Origin: Ruegeria sp. SCSIO 43209
Lineage (GTDB): Bacteria > Pseudomonadota > Alphaproteobacteria > Rhodobacterales > Rhodobacteraceae
DNA: 64,000 nucleotides
NCBI RefSeq assembly: GCF_019904295.1
Contig: NZ_CP065362.1
Span: 1 to 64,000 of the forward strand
Reading direction: 5' to 3'
Part shown: in pieces, positions 53,832-63,410 of the stretch
How positions within the stretch are numbered: position 1 is the stretch's first letter
Layout of the letters: each line of letters begins with the position of its first letter
Translations under genes and position numbers: made by a program
Notes under the pieces: generated by a model
The model's database searches: none
Seen by the model: the letters and a program-made list of their open reading frames with translations, nothing else
What the model was told of the DNA's origin: nothing

Positions 53832-54599
53832 GGTGCTGCTATTCGAAAAGCCCTTAATAAATGTGTAGACATAATGATGTATTGCATGTTTATAAAAGAT
53901 GGTATTGGACGTGTTTATCCGTCTTCACTAGGCATTCAGTGCCAAAGGTAAACGCCTTTTGTCTGAACCACCCATGGATGGGAGCGAAGTTGGTTGCAGA
54001 GCTACAACGTATAGAAGCACCACCCCGCTTCACTTTACGGGCTGTCTATACTGGGCCCGCACAGTGTATTTTGGACTGCTTCTTGATTGTCTGACAGCCT
54101 CACTTGTAGCTGGTTCTCATGTTCATAAAGATCGGGCAGTCACCCATCAGGCAGAAGCGTCAGCCAAATCGGCTCCTGTGGCTTCTGGGCTGGGTGCTCA
54201 ATTCGCTTCACGACATGTGTCGCACAATCAAAGTAACAAATCCTCGGACGACGACAGTGCTCCGGTAAAACTCACTGCTAACCACAGCACGACGCATGTA
54301 CATGAAGTATCTTTTGTCGCATTTTAGTTGGCGACGGCGGCTGAGCGGGGTTATCGATCGATCTGCCTTGTGTCGTCACGGTGTTCGCAGGTGTTTGAGC
54401 TGTCAACGGACATTTTCCATCCTCCAAGACTTGGGTGATCGCACGCATGAAGTTCACGTATCGCACGGGCTGAAATCTTCTTCAGACTGATAGCGAAGTG
54501 TCCGCCCACCCGGGCAATCTAATGCGCAATCAAAAGTCACATCAGAAGCTCTGAGTATTGACGTCGGACTTTCTGACCCAACAGTTTTTGAGAATCGAA
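53832..54599. other. About 770-bp gap before a decayed ABC operon
   Basis: I recognise no gene. A plus-strand frame at 53959-54327 contains scattered histidines but has no family features. In an intact operon a substrate-binding protein gene might be expected here before the dppB-like remnant, but no family 5 motifs were seen. Confidence 0.45.
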
Positions 54600-55453
54600 A
54601 TGCCAATTCTTACCCGCCGCGCCGCGCTGATGGCCGAGCGTGTCGTCGGCCCTTTGGCTTAGGCGGAACTGGTTGCACAGATCGAGGACGAGCTGGGCCT
54701 GAACGACCCTCTGCCCGTCCGCTATGTCCGATGGCTGGGCGATGCACTGACCGGTGATCTGGGCATCTCGCTGCGGTCCGGCAAACCCATCGGGCAGGAG
54801 TTCGCCGAACGCCTGCCCATAACCGCCACCCTGCTGATCTGGGGTGGTGTGATCGCCTTTTTCCTATCGCTGCTGGTCGGCCTTGCGGGCGCAATCAGTA
54901 ATGGTGGTTGGATCGACAGGCTGCTACGGGTGTTTTCGCTGCTGGCGGCCTCGACCCCCAATTTCTTTGTCGCGGCTCTGCTGGTGATTCTGTTTTCCGT
55001 CACGCTGGGCTGGCTGCCCGCATTTGGCGGCGCAGGCGTGGCCAGCCGGATCATGCCGTGCCTGACCATTGCGCTGTTTCCCGGCGCGGTGCTCAGCCGT
55101 GTGGTGCGCGTCGGCCTGCAAGAGGTGATGGCTCGCCCTTTCGCCACAACTGGCTTTGCCAAGGGATATGGCCGGTCAGGCGTGCTGCTGCGCGAGGCGC
55201 TGCCCAATATAGCTGTGCCTTACCTGACCACATTCGGCGCGCAGTTCACGCTGATGATCATCGGGTCGATTGTGGTCGAGACGGTCTTTGCCCTCAAACG
55301 GCGTCGGCGCGTTCTTCATCGAGGCGATCCGGTTCCGCGATTTCGTCTCGATGCAGGCGATCCTGCTGACCTTCATCGTGTTCATTGTGTTCGTTAACCT
55401 GTTTGTCGACCTGCTGTGCATGCTGATCGACCGCCGCATCCGGAGGCAGAAGA
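54600..55453 (+). pseudogene. Decayed DppB-type permease
   Basis: The remnant opens with ATG at 54600 and reaches an in-frame TAG at 54660-54662 after 20 codons. The first membrane helix and the conserved proline-glycine region are missing. The frame then reads normal permease sequence (IEDELGLNDPLPVRYVRWLG, LPITATLLIWGGVIAFFLS, EAA-like FAKGYGRSGVLLREALPNI). A one-base shift near the AAA at 55296-55298 moves the last part (NGVGAFFIEAIRFRDFVSMQ) to another frame. Three separate lesions make it non-functional. Confidence 0.88.
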
Positions 55454-56290
55454 ATGCATATCCTGAAAAAATTGCCGTGGCTGGTGATCACCCCTGTGGC
55501 CCTGTTCACCTTGATCGCCATTCTCGCTCCGTGGATCAGCCCTTATGATCCAACTGCGCAGAACTATGGCGCCATCCTGCAGGGTCCTAGTGCCGCCCAT
55601 TGGCTTGGCACCGACTATCTGGGCCGCGATATGCTCAGCCGTCTGATCAATGGCGCGCGTGTGTCTCTGTTTGCCATTTCGATGGTGCTGGCCTCGGCGT
55701 TGTTGATTGGCGTGGTGATCGGGTCTTTAGCAGGCTATGTCGGTGGCAAGGTCGAGCTTGTGCTGATCAGCGCCATCGAGATCGTACTGTCGCTGCCCAG
55801 CCTGATCGCGGCGCTGACCATGGCATGGTGGGCCAACTATACCCGCATGAGCCGCTCCGTCGTCGCATCAGAACTGCATCAGCCGTATATCGAGGCCGCG
55901 CGGATCATGGGTGCGGGCCATGTACGCATATTCTCGCGCCATATCCTGCCGCATGTGCTGGCGCTGGTGGTGGTCTATGCCTCAGCGGATTCAGGCGCGC
56001 TGGTGCTGGCGATTGCCACGCTGTCCTTTCTGGGTTTGGGGGTCGAACCGCCCACACCGGAATGAGGCCAGATGTTGGTCGACGGCATGAGCTATCTTGA
56101 GGAATATCCCCGCCTCGTCATCGCGCCCGTTCTTGCCCTGACCATGGTGGTGGTCAACTTCAACCTGCTGGGTGAACATTTCGCGTTGTAAAAAGTGCCG
56201 CGCGCGCTGAACCCGCGCCGTTTGCGTAAGCTAAAGCGGGAACGCCTCGGCGACGAGGCCGAGATTCAGGCCAAGGAGGTCAAAGCATGA
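55454..56290 (+). pseudogene. Decayed DppC-type permease
   Basis: The frame starts at ATG 55454 and shows HWLGTDYLGRDMLSRLINGARVS. About 40 residues are missing between LPSLIAAL and WWANYTRMSR. An in-frame TGA at 56063-56065 stands where PPTPE should continue with W (TGG to TGA). A second stop, TAA at 56189-56191, follows GEHFAL. Beyond it the same frame runs on to a TGA that overlaps the next gene's ATG, the original operon joint. Confidence 0.88.
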
Positions 56291-57027
56291 CCCAACCCGT
56301 CTTTCAAATCGAGGATCTTGTGATCGATCTTTACACTGAGCAAGTCTCGGTCCGGGCGGTCGATACCGCCTCGCTGTCGGTGATGCCGGGTGAGATTCTG
56401 GCAATTGTCGGCGAAAGCGGATCGGGCAAAACGGTGATGACGTTGGGCCCGTTGGGCCTTCTGCCCGAAGGCGTATCAGTCGATATTCGCGGCAGTGCTG
56501 TGTGCGGCGGGCAATCGCTGCTGAACCGCTCCGACCGGGTGCTGGCGGGCAATCCGCGCGTGCTGATCGCGGATGAGCCGACAACGGCACTGGACGCCAC
56601 CGTGCAGGCGCAGATTCTGGAACTGATCAAGGATATCCAGCAACAGGAAGATATCGCGGTGGTGCTGATCACCCATGATATCGGCGTGGTCGCTTCGGTC
56701 GCCGACCGCGTGGCGGTGCTCTATACGGGTCGGGTGGTGGAAAGCAGCACGGTTGCGCAGGTGCTAACCGCACCGGTGCACCCTTATACGCAGGGGTTGC
56801 TGGCCTCGGTCCCTAATCTGCGGGCCAACAGCAACGAAGTACCCAAGGGCATCCCCGGATCGTCCCCTGATCAGTCGCGGCTGCGCACCGGTTGCCCGTT
56901 CGATACGCGCTGTTCGCGCATGCTCCCGGTCTGCGCCACCCAACGCCCGGCGCTCATCCCGGTGCCTGAGGACGGGATTCATGTCACAGCCTGCCACGCG
57001 GCGCAGGCGGAACTGGAAAGTGCCTGA
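56287..57027 (+). pseudogene. DppD-type ATPase with internal deletion
   Basis: The frame is open for 246 codons but the protein is about 80-90 residues too short. Walker A GESGSGKT is present near residue 43. The Q-loop and the LSGG signature are absent, because sequence jumps from LLNRSDRVLAG directly to NPRVLIADEPTTALD (Walker B). The C-terminal oligopeptide ATPase region (THDIGVVASVADRVAVLYTG, HPYTQGLLASVP, CPFDTRC) is intact. Without the signature motif it cannot work as an ABC ATPase. Confidence 0.85.
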
Positions 57028-57028
57028 G

Positions 57029-58009
57029 ATGGAGACGCAAAACGCAATCGAGGTTCACGACCTGAAGGTTCATTTCCCCGGCAGCGGCCCCGACCGGATG
57101 GTGCGTGCGGTGGATGGCGTAGATCTGACCGTCGCGCGCGCTTTTCACGCCATCGTTGGCGAATCCGGCTGCGGCAAGACCGCACTTGCGCGAGCCATGG
57201 TCGGGCTGCAACCGGCCACATCGGGTTCGGTGCGCATTCTGGGGCAGGATCTGGCCGACGGGATGCGCGACCGTAAGGCGCTGGCAAAACAGATGCAGTT
57301 CGTGTTCTAGAACCCGCTGGGTGCGCTCAGCCGTCGCCAGACGGTTTATCAGTCGCTTGAGGAACCCCTCTCGATCCACAGGTTCGGTCGCAAGGATCGT
57401 CAACAGCGCATCGCCCGACTGATGCATCTGGTGGGGCTGCCTGAAACGGCGGGTGAGCGTCTGCCATGGTCTCTGGCCGGCGGGCAACGGCAGCGTGTCG
57501 CGATTGCTCGCTCCCTGATGCTAGAGCCCGAAATTCTGATCTGTGACGAACCGCTTTCGGCGCTGGATGTCTCGACTCAGGCGCAGATCGTGAAGCTGTT
57601 CGTAACCCTGCAGCAGGAACTCGGCCTGACGGTACTGATGATCTCGCACGACTTGGCGGTGGTGCGGGAAATGTGTAGTGACATGACAGTGATGTATCTG
57701 GGTCGCATGATGGAGAAAGGTTCAACCGAGAACCTGTTTAACGATGCACAACCTCCTTATACCCAAGCGCTTTTGTCTGCTGTCCCGTCTCCCGACCCGC
57801 GTATTGAGGCAACCAGGCAGCGCATCGTACTGCACGGTGACCCGCCCAGCCCAATGGACCCGCCACCCGGATGCCGTTTCCAGACGCGCTGTCAGCGGGC
57901 GCAAGACATATGCCGGCAAAAAGGGCCAATTCTCACAGGTCAACACAATGAACACGCAGTTGCGTGCTATTTTCCTGGTTCGGCTGCAGCGCGAGAACAC
58001 GCAAATTGA
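57029..58009 (+). pseudogene. DppF-type ATPase with nonsense codon
   Basis: Starting at ATG 57029 the frame reads Walker A GESGCGKT and then meets TAG at 57308-57310. That is the place where family members have a glutamine (VFQ before the NP motif), so CAG to TAG is the likely change. The same frame continues without gaps through WSLAGGQRQRVAIARSL and ILICDEPLSALDVSTQ to the end at 58009. A restart near 57422 would lack the P-loop. Confidence 0.87.
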
Positions 58010-58173
58010 AATCCTGATCTGTCGAGAAGGAGATCTTTCGGCCTTTTCGGCAGATCGGAGACTTCCCGCTGACAATGATATCCAGGGTTGCGAGATAACG
58101 ATTATTGACGCTAAGTGAGTAGGATAGCGCATGAAGAAAAACGGACGGAAAACCGTCGCGGGCAGGAACAGTG

Positions 58174-58542
58174 ATGCAGATTGTGTCGGGCAGACAACTG
58201 GCTGATTGGATCAGACACGCGTTTATAGCGTTCATGGTTCTGTGCGTATTCGCCTGGTCAGTGGCCCCGTCTTTCACACACTCTGCCAACTATTTGCTTA
58301 GCGTGTCAGAACGCAGCCAGATAATGGGTGATCACGGCCATTCCCATGGCGAAGCACTGGACAATTACTGGGCGCTGCATGGCCATAGTCACGATGCGGT
58401 CGATCATGATCACAGCTCGGCGATCCTGTTCCTGGTTGCCGAGGCGGAATCGGTCGACAGATTTAGGTTGCCTGATGCGCTGGAACCGTTTCTGGACAAA
58501 CCTGACCCCATATATAGGCTTGACCGACCTCCGCGCGTGTGA
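58174..58542 (+). CDS. Small His-rich exported or membrane protein of the HupE module
   Basis: This protein of about 122 residues has one hydrophobic segment (FIAFMVLCVFAWSVA near residues 18-33) that could be a signal peptide or anchor. A histidine-rich stretch follows (DHGHSHGEAL, LHGHSHDAVDHDHS near 52-80). It looks like a periplasmic metal-collecting protein. I prefer ATG 58174 over GTG 58171, with CAGGAA upstream. Its end lies 59 bp before the HupE start, so they are probably co-transcribed. No named family was recognised. Confidence 0.7.
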   Translation: MQIVSGRQLADWIRHAFIAFMVLCVFAWSVAPSFTHSANYLLSVSERSQIMGDHGHSHGEALDNYWALHGHSHDAVDHDHSSAILFLVAEAESVDRFRLPDALEPFLDKPDPIYRLDRPPRV

Positions 58543-58601
58543 CCGAACCCGCTTTTGCGGGGTTTGACGATCAATCACACAACATAGCGGAGAAATATCT
58601 C

Positions 58602-59330
58602 ATGCAAACCGTCCAAAGGGGCCGGTTAGGGGAGGCTGTGCGCCAATCCCTGACGCTGGCAGCCCTTGTCTTTGCGGCGCTCGCCTACAGCGCGTCTTAT
58701 GCCGCAGCCCATAACGTCACGGCTGGCGATGCCGGCTATATTCAACAGATCTGGGGCGTCAAACTGATCCCCTTCGCCTATCTGGGTGCCAAGCACATGG
58801 TGACGGGATATGACCATATCCTGTTTCTGTTCGGGGTCGTGTTTTTCCTGTACCGGGCCAAACATGTCGCCACCTATGTCAGCATCTTTGCCGTGGGCCA
58901 TTCCACGACCATGCTGCTTGGCGTCTACTACGGCTGGAACGTCAATGCTTACATTATTGATGCCATCATCGGTTTGTCTGTCGTCTACAAGGCGCTGGAC
59001 AATCTGGGAGCGTATCAGCGTTGGTTCGGCTATCAGCCCAATACCAAATGGGCCACGCTGATCTTCGGCTTTTTCCACGGCCTTGGTCTCGCAGCCAAGA
59101 TTTTGGACTATGATATGCCCGAAGACGGGCTGTTGCCCAACTTGCTGGCCTTCAACGTCGGCGTCGAAATCGGCCAGTTCATAGCCCTTGCCCTGATCCT
59201 GATCTTCATGGGGTTTTGGCGCAAATCCAAATTCTTCTGGAAACACGCCTATGGCGTCAACGTCGCGATGATGGCGGCTGGTTTCGTGCTGATGGGATAT
59301 CAGCTGACCGGCCTGTTCGTCTCAGCCTGA
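58602..59330 (+). CDS. HupE/UreJ-family metal permease
   Basis: This protein of about 242 residues has a signal-like first segment and about six further hydrophobic segments. The HupE/UreJ hallmark HX5DH is present as HMVTGYDHILFLFGVVFF near residue 65. AVGHSTTMLLGVYYG and FGFFHGLGLAAKIL add the conserved histidines. HupE proteins take up nickel for hydrogenase or urease. No such enzyme is in the window, so the metal may serve a chromosomal urease or another cofactor such as cobalt for B12. I chose ATG 58602. An earlier ATG at 58539 would overlap the preceding gene. Confidence 0.85.
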   Translation: MQTVQRGRLGEAVRQSLTLAALVFAALAYSASYAAAHNVTAGDAGYIQQIWGVKLIPFAYLGAKHMVTGYDHILFLFGVVFFLYRAKHVATYVSIFAVGHSTTMLLGVYYGWNVNAYIIDAIIGLSVVYKALDNLGAYQRWFGYQPNTKWATLIFGFFHGLGLAAKILDYDMPEDGLLPNLLAFNVGVEIGQFIALALILIFMGFWRKSKFFWKHAYGVNVAMMAAGFVLMGYQLTGLFVSA

Positions 59331-59346
59331 ATAAACGGAGATACAC

Positions 59347-59967
59347 ATGTACAATTCTGAAAAACCAAGCCCCGAAGAACTGCCTAGCTCGGCCCAGTTG
59401 ATCAAGTCCACTATCATTGCGGCCGTGGCCGCTGTGGTTTTGCTGGTGACCGTGGTTCTGCCCGCAGAATATGGCATTGATCCCACTCGGATCGGTAGTG
59501 TTCTCGGTCTGACCGAGATGGGAGAGATCAAGACCGATCTGGCCGAAGAGGCCGCTCGGGACGCGCAGCAGGCACCAGAAGATCAATCCAGCTTGTTTAA
59601 GGATATCTTTGGCGCCTTTGTGGGCGCCGCCTATGCGCAGCAAAGTGCCGAGCCCTGGGCGGATGAATTCTCGTTCACTCTGACCCCTGGAGAAGGAATC
59701 GAGTGGAAGCTGGTCATGGATGAAGGTGCTGTGACCGAATTTGACTGGGTTGCCGAAGGCGGTCGAGCAAATTTTGAACTCCATGGTGACAACGCTGACG
59801 AATCCATCAGCTATGAGAAAGGCCGTGGCAAAACCGGTGCAAAGGGAACATTGGTTGCCGCATTCACCGGCAATCACGGCTGGTTCTGGCGCAACCGTGA
59901 TAAGCAGGACATCACGATCACCGTGAAGCTGCGCGGTGCCTACAGCGACATCAAGCGCACCTATTGA
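59347..59967 (+). CDS. Unknown single-pass membrane protein linked to HupE
   Basis: This 206-residue protein has a transmembrane segment near residues 22-42 (IKSTIIAAVAAVVLLVTVVL). A probably periplasmic domain follows, rich in Trp and acidic residues in its second half (EWKLVMDEGAVTEFDWVAEG near 118 and AAFTGNHGWFWRNRD near 176). I do not recognise a family. It begins 16 bp after hupE and is followed by a hairpin, so it is the last gene of the His-rich-hupE operon. It could help the permease in metal uptake. The function is unknown. Confidence 0.8.
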   Translation: MYNSEKPSPEELPSSAQLIKSTIIAAVAAVVLLVTVVLPAEYGIDPTRIGSVLGLTEMGEIKTDLAEEAARDAQQAPEDQSSLFKDIFGAFVGAAYAQQSAEPWADEFSFTLTPGEGIEWKLVMDEGAVTEFDWVAEGGRANFELHGDNADESISYEKGRGKTGAKGTLVAAFTGNHGWFWRNRDKQDITITVKLRGAYSDIKRTY

Positions 59968-59973
59968 TATCTT

Positions 59974-60003
59974 AACGCCCCGTTTCGTCTGAAACGGGGC
60001 GTT
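59974..60003 (+). terminator. Strong hairpin after the HupE operon
   Basis: AACGCCCCGTTTC (59974-59986) and GAAACGGGGCGTT (59991-60003) form a perfect 13-bp stem with a GTCT loop, six bases after the last gene. No long T run follows, but stem strength and position fit a transcription end. Confidence 0.75.
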
Positions 60004-60539
60004 CCACAGATTATTTGGCTCACGACCCGTTGCGTGAAATTACTTTATCTCAGTTGCTTAATTTCATTCCTGAAAGCTTCGGTTGGGTTTGAACATCCGT
60101 GGCGCTTTCTTGTTCTCCTTCAAGGAATCCCAAACCGCTGACACATAGGACACAGGAGCGGCGATGCCTGCGTCTAGCCGACTGTGAGGAACCGATATTC
60201 GCTTAGAATGTGTAGGTTTAGGCTGGCCGAGAATTCCGGCGCCGAGGATTTGTTTTCCAAGCCTAAGTATCCCCCCACAAATGCTACCAGTTATTGTCCC
60301 CGATCTTGAAATGAGCGGTCGAAAGCGAATTCCAATCGAAGGGGAGAATCCCAATCCGTTCGAAACAGGCTGGCGCAATCACTTTCCTTCAATTCTATGA
60401 TACGCGCAGCTGTCTTGGTGTGTGATGTACTTCGAATTCCCATCAAATTTCGAAGTCTTCTTCTACGCGAATTTTTACAGATTAACCCTACATAAGCAGT
60501 CGATACCCAAGCCTTATTAGCTTCATGATACCATACTAA
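60004..60539. other. About 540-bp stretch without a supported gene
   Basis: Minus-strand frames run through this stretch but show no family motifs. It is A+T-rich in parts and continues into the transposase remnant at 60540. It may be debris of the same insertion, but nothing can be assigned. Confidence 0.4.
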
Positions 60540-60812
60540 TAGATGACGGTTTCCGCGAGCGCTGGCTGCGAGCAAGACCTTTGGACATCGGTCAAAGCGC
60601 GTCGCCATGCGTCTCCAACTCTTGAGTCTGTCGGACATGATCTCGTTGCGGTTTTGCCGTTTGCAACGGCGCTTCCGTCGGCTGTTGAGGGTCCTGCACG
60701 GGCCATAAGCGACAGGAGCGCCACGCCAGCGCAAGCCATTGTGATTGAAGAAAATTATTCCGTTAAATACACACCTATCGTCGACCCGGGGCTTTCCAAG
60801 CGAGTTCGGCAA
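60540..60812 (-). pseudogene. Remnant of an IS5-family (IS427-type) transposase
   Basis: Read on the minus strand, the beginning (GKPRVDDRCVFNGIIFFNHN, GLRWRGAPVAYGP) is the N-terminus typical of IS5/IS427 transposases. After a short damaged stretch it jumps straight to the usual C-terminal end (RLKSWRRMATRFDRCPKVLL). A neighbouring frame then supplies ALAETVIY, which matches the terminal ALAATVIFW. The catalytic middle (about 150-200 residues) is deleted and there is at least one frameshift. The element ends were not identified. Confidence 0.8.
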
Positions 60813-60999
60813 GAAGGGCTTAGACGTGCGATCTGCCCGCCAGCCAGCCTGAAAAGATCACGCATTTCAAAGTTCCGTTATCGATGCCGTGAGGCATGCA
60901 GTGCGATCTTAATCAATGAAGCCGGGCGTTGGTCTCTTCTTTAGTGAATTCGTCGACCGCTTTTTCTTAATGGCGTTGCGCTGGTGGCAAATCTGCGGC

Positions 61000-61380
61000 G
61001 GATCTCGAGAAACTGGTCAACAGTTTCCGGCTTGAGGCGGACGAGCGTTTCCTATCCGGCCGCCGCGAACCTCTGCGTCAAACAGACGATCATAAACCCT
61101 ACGAACCAGTTCGGCGCAAGGTGCTCGAGTTTTTCCTGCTACTGGCGGAATCGCCGATAAAATAGTGCTGGAACGGCTACATTACGGATGCGGCAGATGG
61201 TCTGCCGCGTTTGCAAACTCTTACCTCTGGTTTCTGGACATCTATGGGGATTAACGTGTGCGGTTTAGGATATGCGACGGTGACTGGTGAACTGCTAGAC
61301 GAACTGCTCTTGGGCCAACGCCGTGCAGTTTCTGATCTCGACTGTTACTATAAACCTAGCCCGTTTAGCGATTTTTGCCT
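61000..61380 (+). pseudogene. C-terminal remnant of a DAO-family FAD oxidoreductase
   Basis: One frame reads KPYEPVRRKVLEFFLLLAES, then a TAG at 61163-61165, then CWNGYITDAADGLPRLQTLT and GFWTSMGINVCGLGYATVTG. This is the end pattern of amine oxidases of the DAO/PuuB type, which read W-x-G near 'T.D.LP' and then GxNGxGxxxAT. The key asparagine-glycine motif is already altered. Nothing of the FAD-binding N-terminus was recognised. It is probably a leftover amine or amino-acid oxidase gene damaged near the IS5 remnant. Confidence 0.6.
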
Positions 61381-61557
61381 GATCAAGGCGGGTACGGCGG
61401 ACTGGAGAAAAACCGACAGGACACCGCTATTCAGCGAAGCGAATAATCCGCAATCGCGCATCGCATTTCTAGCAAAGAAAGTACTGTCGTCGCAGCATTT
61501 ACCAGCCCGCGGATATTTCGATCCCAAGGCCCTTTCCACTAAAAAGCCCTGTGCGTT

Positions 61558-62319
61558 TCACGTCCTCGCGGTGCCATGGAAGTTCTCAGCTTCCGCGTTT
61601 GCAGCGCGAAGCATGAAGGCGTGTTCCGAAGCGACGAAGATCATGGTCACCCCATAGTCGCGCAGCTTGAGTCCGGCTTCTGCGCTGGCTGCAAAGGTCA
61701 TCAGCGTCTTGCCATGTGCTTTGGCTGCAACGCCCGAGCGTCGCATTGCATCAAGAACCTGTGGGTCGGACTGATCAGTCACGCCGTAGCACACCGCAAG
61801 ATCCGCAGGTCCTACAAAAATCCCGTCGATGCCCTCGGTCGCGGCGATATCATCAACTTCTGCGACGCCTTCTGGTTCTTCGATTTGGGCAATGATAATT
61901 GTCTCTTCTTCGCTTTGCTTGAGGACATCAGCCATGGATCGAGTCGCAAACCCTGCCCACCGGGTTGATCCGGCATAGCCGCGACCACCATGGCCAAAAC
62001 GACCCTCGCGCGCAATGCGACGGGCCTTTTCGGCGCTGTCAACATGCGGCACAACAATACCTGTCGCGCCACTGTCAAGCGCCTTGAGAATCTCGTCCGC
62101 CGACCCAGTCGGCACCCGCACCAACGTCGGCAGCCCCAGTGCGCGCGCGACGGCGAGGCAGATATCCAACCGACCCCGGTCAAAGGGTGCGTGTTCCGCA
62201 TCCAGGCACAGGAAGTCCAGTTTCGACTTGGCAATTATCTCGACCAGTTCATGGGCTGGTGTCTTGAGAAACGTTCCGACGAGAGGTTCGCCAGAAAGCA
62301 TGCGTTGTTTGAAATTCAT
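61558..62319 (-). CDS. HpcH/HpaI-family class II pyruvate aldolase
   Basis: This protein of about 253 residues has the HpaI fold: catalytic histidine in LDAEHAPFDRG near residue 43, RVPTGSADEILKALDSGATGIVVPHV near 70, metal ligands in IAQIEEPEGV near 147 and FVGPADLAVCYG near 173. Such aldolases cleave 2-keto-3-deoxy sugar acids or 4-hydroxy-2-oxo acids to pyruvate and an aldehyde. I chose ATG 62319, with AGGA upstream. An ATG at 62385 gives an unconserved leader. It diverges from an SMP-30 lactonase gene, which suggests a second sugar-acid route. Confidence 0.88.
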   Translation of the reverse strand: MNFKQRMLSGEPLVGTFLKTPAHELVEIIAKSKLDFLCLDAEHAPFDRGRLDICLAVARALGLPTLVRVPTGSADEILKALDSGATGIVVPHVDSAEKARRIAREGRFGHGGRGYAGSTRWAGFATRSMADVLKQSEEETIIIAQIEEPEGVAEVDDIAATEGIDGIFVGPADLAVCYGVTDQSDPQVLDAMRRSGVAAKAHGKTLMTFAASAEAGLKLRDYGVTMIFVASEHAFMLRAANAEAENFHGTART

Positions 62320-62519
62320 AGGAAAGTCCTGACGGTTTTGTTTGGGCGGCACATGGCAATTGGCAGCCAAGCGGTTTGGAAACATCGGCCATAGCGTAGA
62401 GCATTGACGTTGGCAGGGCCAGACTATCGAACAGTCGTTATTGCGTTTTCACCCGAAACGCTGTTCTTGTCGAGGCTTGCCGGTAGTGTTGGCAGGCGCA
62501 ACTCTGAAAAGGTGTTCAC

Positions 62520-63410
62520 ATGGTATTCGATATCCGTTCCAAATGCTTCACAGATCTGGTGCACTCTGACGCTCAACTGGAAGAAATCGCTAGCGGTCTG
62601 GGGTTTACCGAAGGGCCAATATGGCACCCCGAAGAGCATTGGCTGGTATTTTCGGACATTCAGGAGAGCCATCAATACAAGTGGAGCGAGGGTGAGGGAG
62701 TTCGCGTTTTTCGCACCCCATCCAACCAAGCAAACGGAAATTGCTTCGACAAAAGCGGGGCAGTGATCTCTTGCGAGCACGCCAGTTCGCATTTGGTACG
62801 CCATGATCACGGCGGCAAGCGGGTTACTTCGATCGCCACGCATTTTGATGGCAAAGAACTAAACAGCCCCAACGATGTTATCTGCGACTCGCACGGTCGG
62901 ATTTGGTTCACTGATCCCAGTTTTGGTCGTATCCGAGAGGATCTTGGCATTCTGAGAGAGCAGGAACTGCCGGTGCAAGGCGTGTTCCGGCTGGATCCCG
63001 ACGGCACCTTACACCTTGTCGCGGATGATTTTCAGCAACCCAACGGGTTGTGTTTGTCAGCTGACGAAACAAGGCTGTTTGTCAATGACAGTTGGGGTGG
63101 CCATATCCGCGTCTTTGATGTCGCCACTGATGGCTCACTGACCGGTGGGGTGGTCTGGGCCGATGTTGTTGGCGATGGGGAAGGGGTACCGGACGGTATG
63201 AAGTGCACCCGCGACGGCCAGATTTTGTGCAATGGTCCCGGCGGTGTACATCTGTTTGATGCCCAAGCGCACTGCCTTGGTGTCATTCTGACGCCGCAGA
63301 AATCTACCAACTTCTGCTTTGGTGGAGCCGAGTTCAGCATGCTGTACATCACTGCCAGCACGTCCGTTTACCGTATTCCGACCAAAATGATCGGCCTGCC
63401 TATGATCTAA
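62520..63410 (+). CDS. SMP-30/gluconolactonase-family lactonase
   Basis: This 296-residue six-bladed propeller enzyme has the metal ligands of the family: Glu in GLGFTEGPIWHPEEHWLVFSD near residue 30, Asn in LNSPNDVICDSHGRIWFTDP near 115, Asn in FQQPNGLCLSADET near 170 and Asp in GVPDGMKCTRDG near 222. It would hydrolyse a sugar lactone. It lies about 200 bp from the divergent HpaI aldolase gene and converges on a SnoaL-like gene with a 4-bp overlap of ends. Confidence 0.88.
   Translation: MVFDIRSKCFTDLVHSDAQLEEIASGLGFTEGPIWHPEEHWLVFSDIQESHQYKWSEGEGVRVFRTPSNQANGNCFDKSGAVISCEHASSHLVRHDHGGKRVTSIATHFDGKELNSPNDVICDSHGRIWFTDPSFGRIREDLGILREQELPVQGVFRLDPDGTLHLVADDFQQPNGLCLSADETRLFVNDSWGGHIRVFDVATDGSLTGGVVWADVVGDGEGVPDGMKCTRDGQILCNGPGGVHLFDAQAHCLGVILTPQKSTNFCFGGAEFSMLYITASTSVYRIPTKMIGLPMI

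Noticed and set aside
53959..54327. Plus-strand frame with scattered histidines, considered as another metal protein
   Set aside because: It has no signal peptide, no clustered His motif and no convincing start. It is more likely non-coding or decayed DNA.
54660..57310. In-frame TAG codons considered as pyrrolysine or amber readthrough in the dpp-like genes
   Set aside because: The same genes also carry TGA and TAA stops, deletions and a frameshift. No pylTSBCD genes are visible, and the MttB homologue, the usual Pyl protein, has no TAG.
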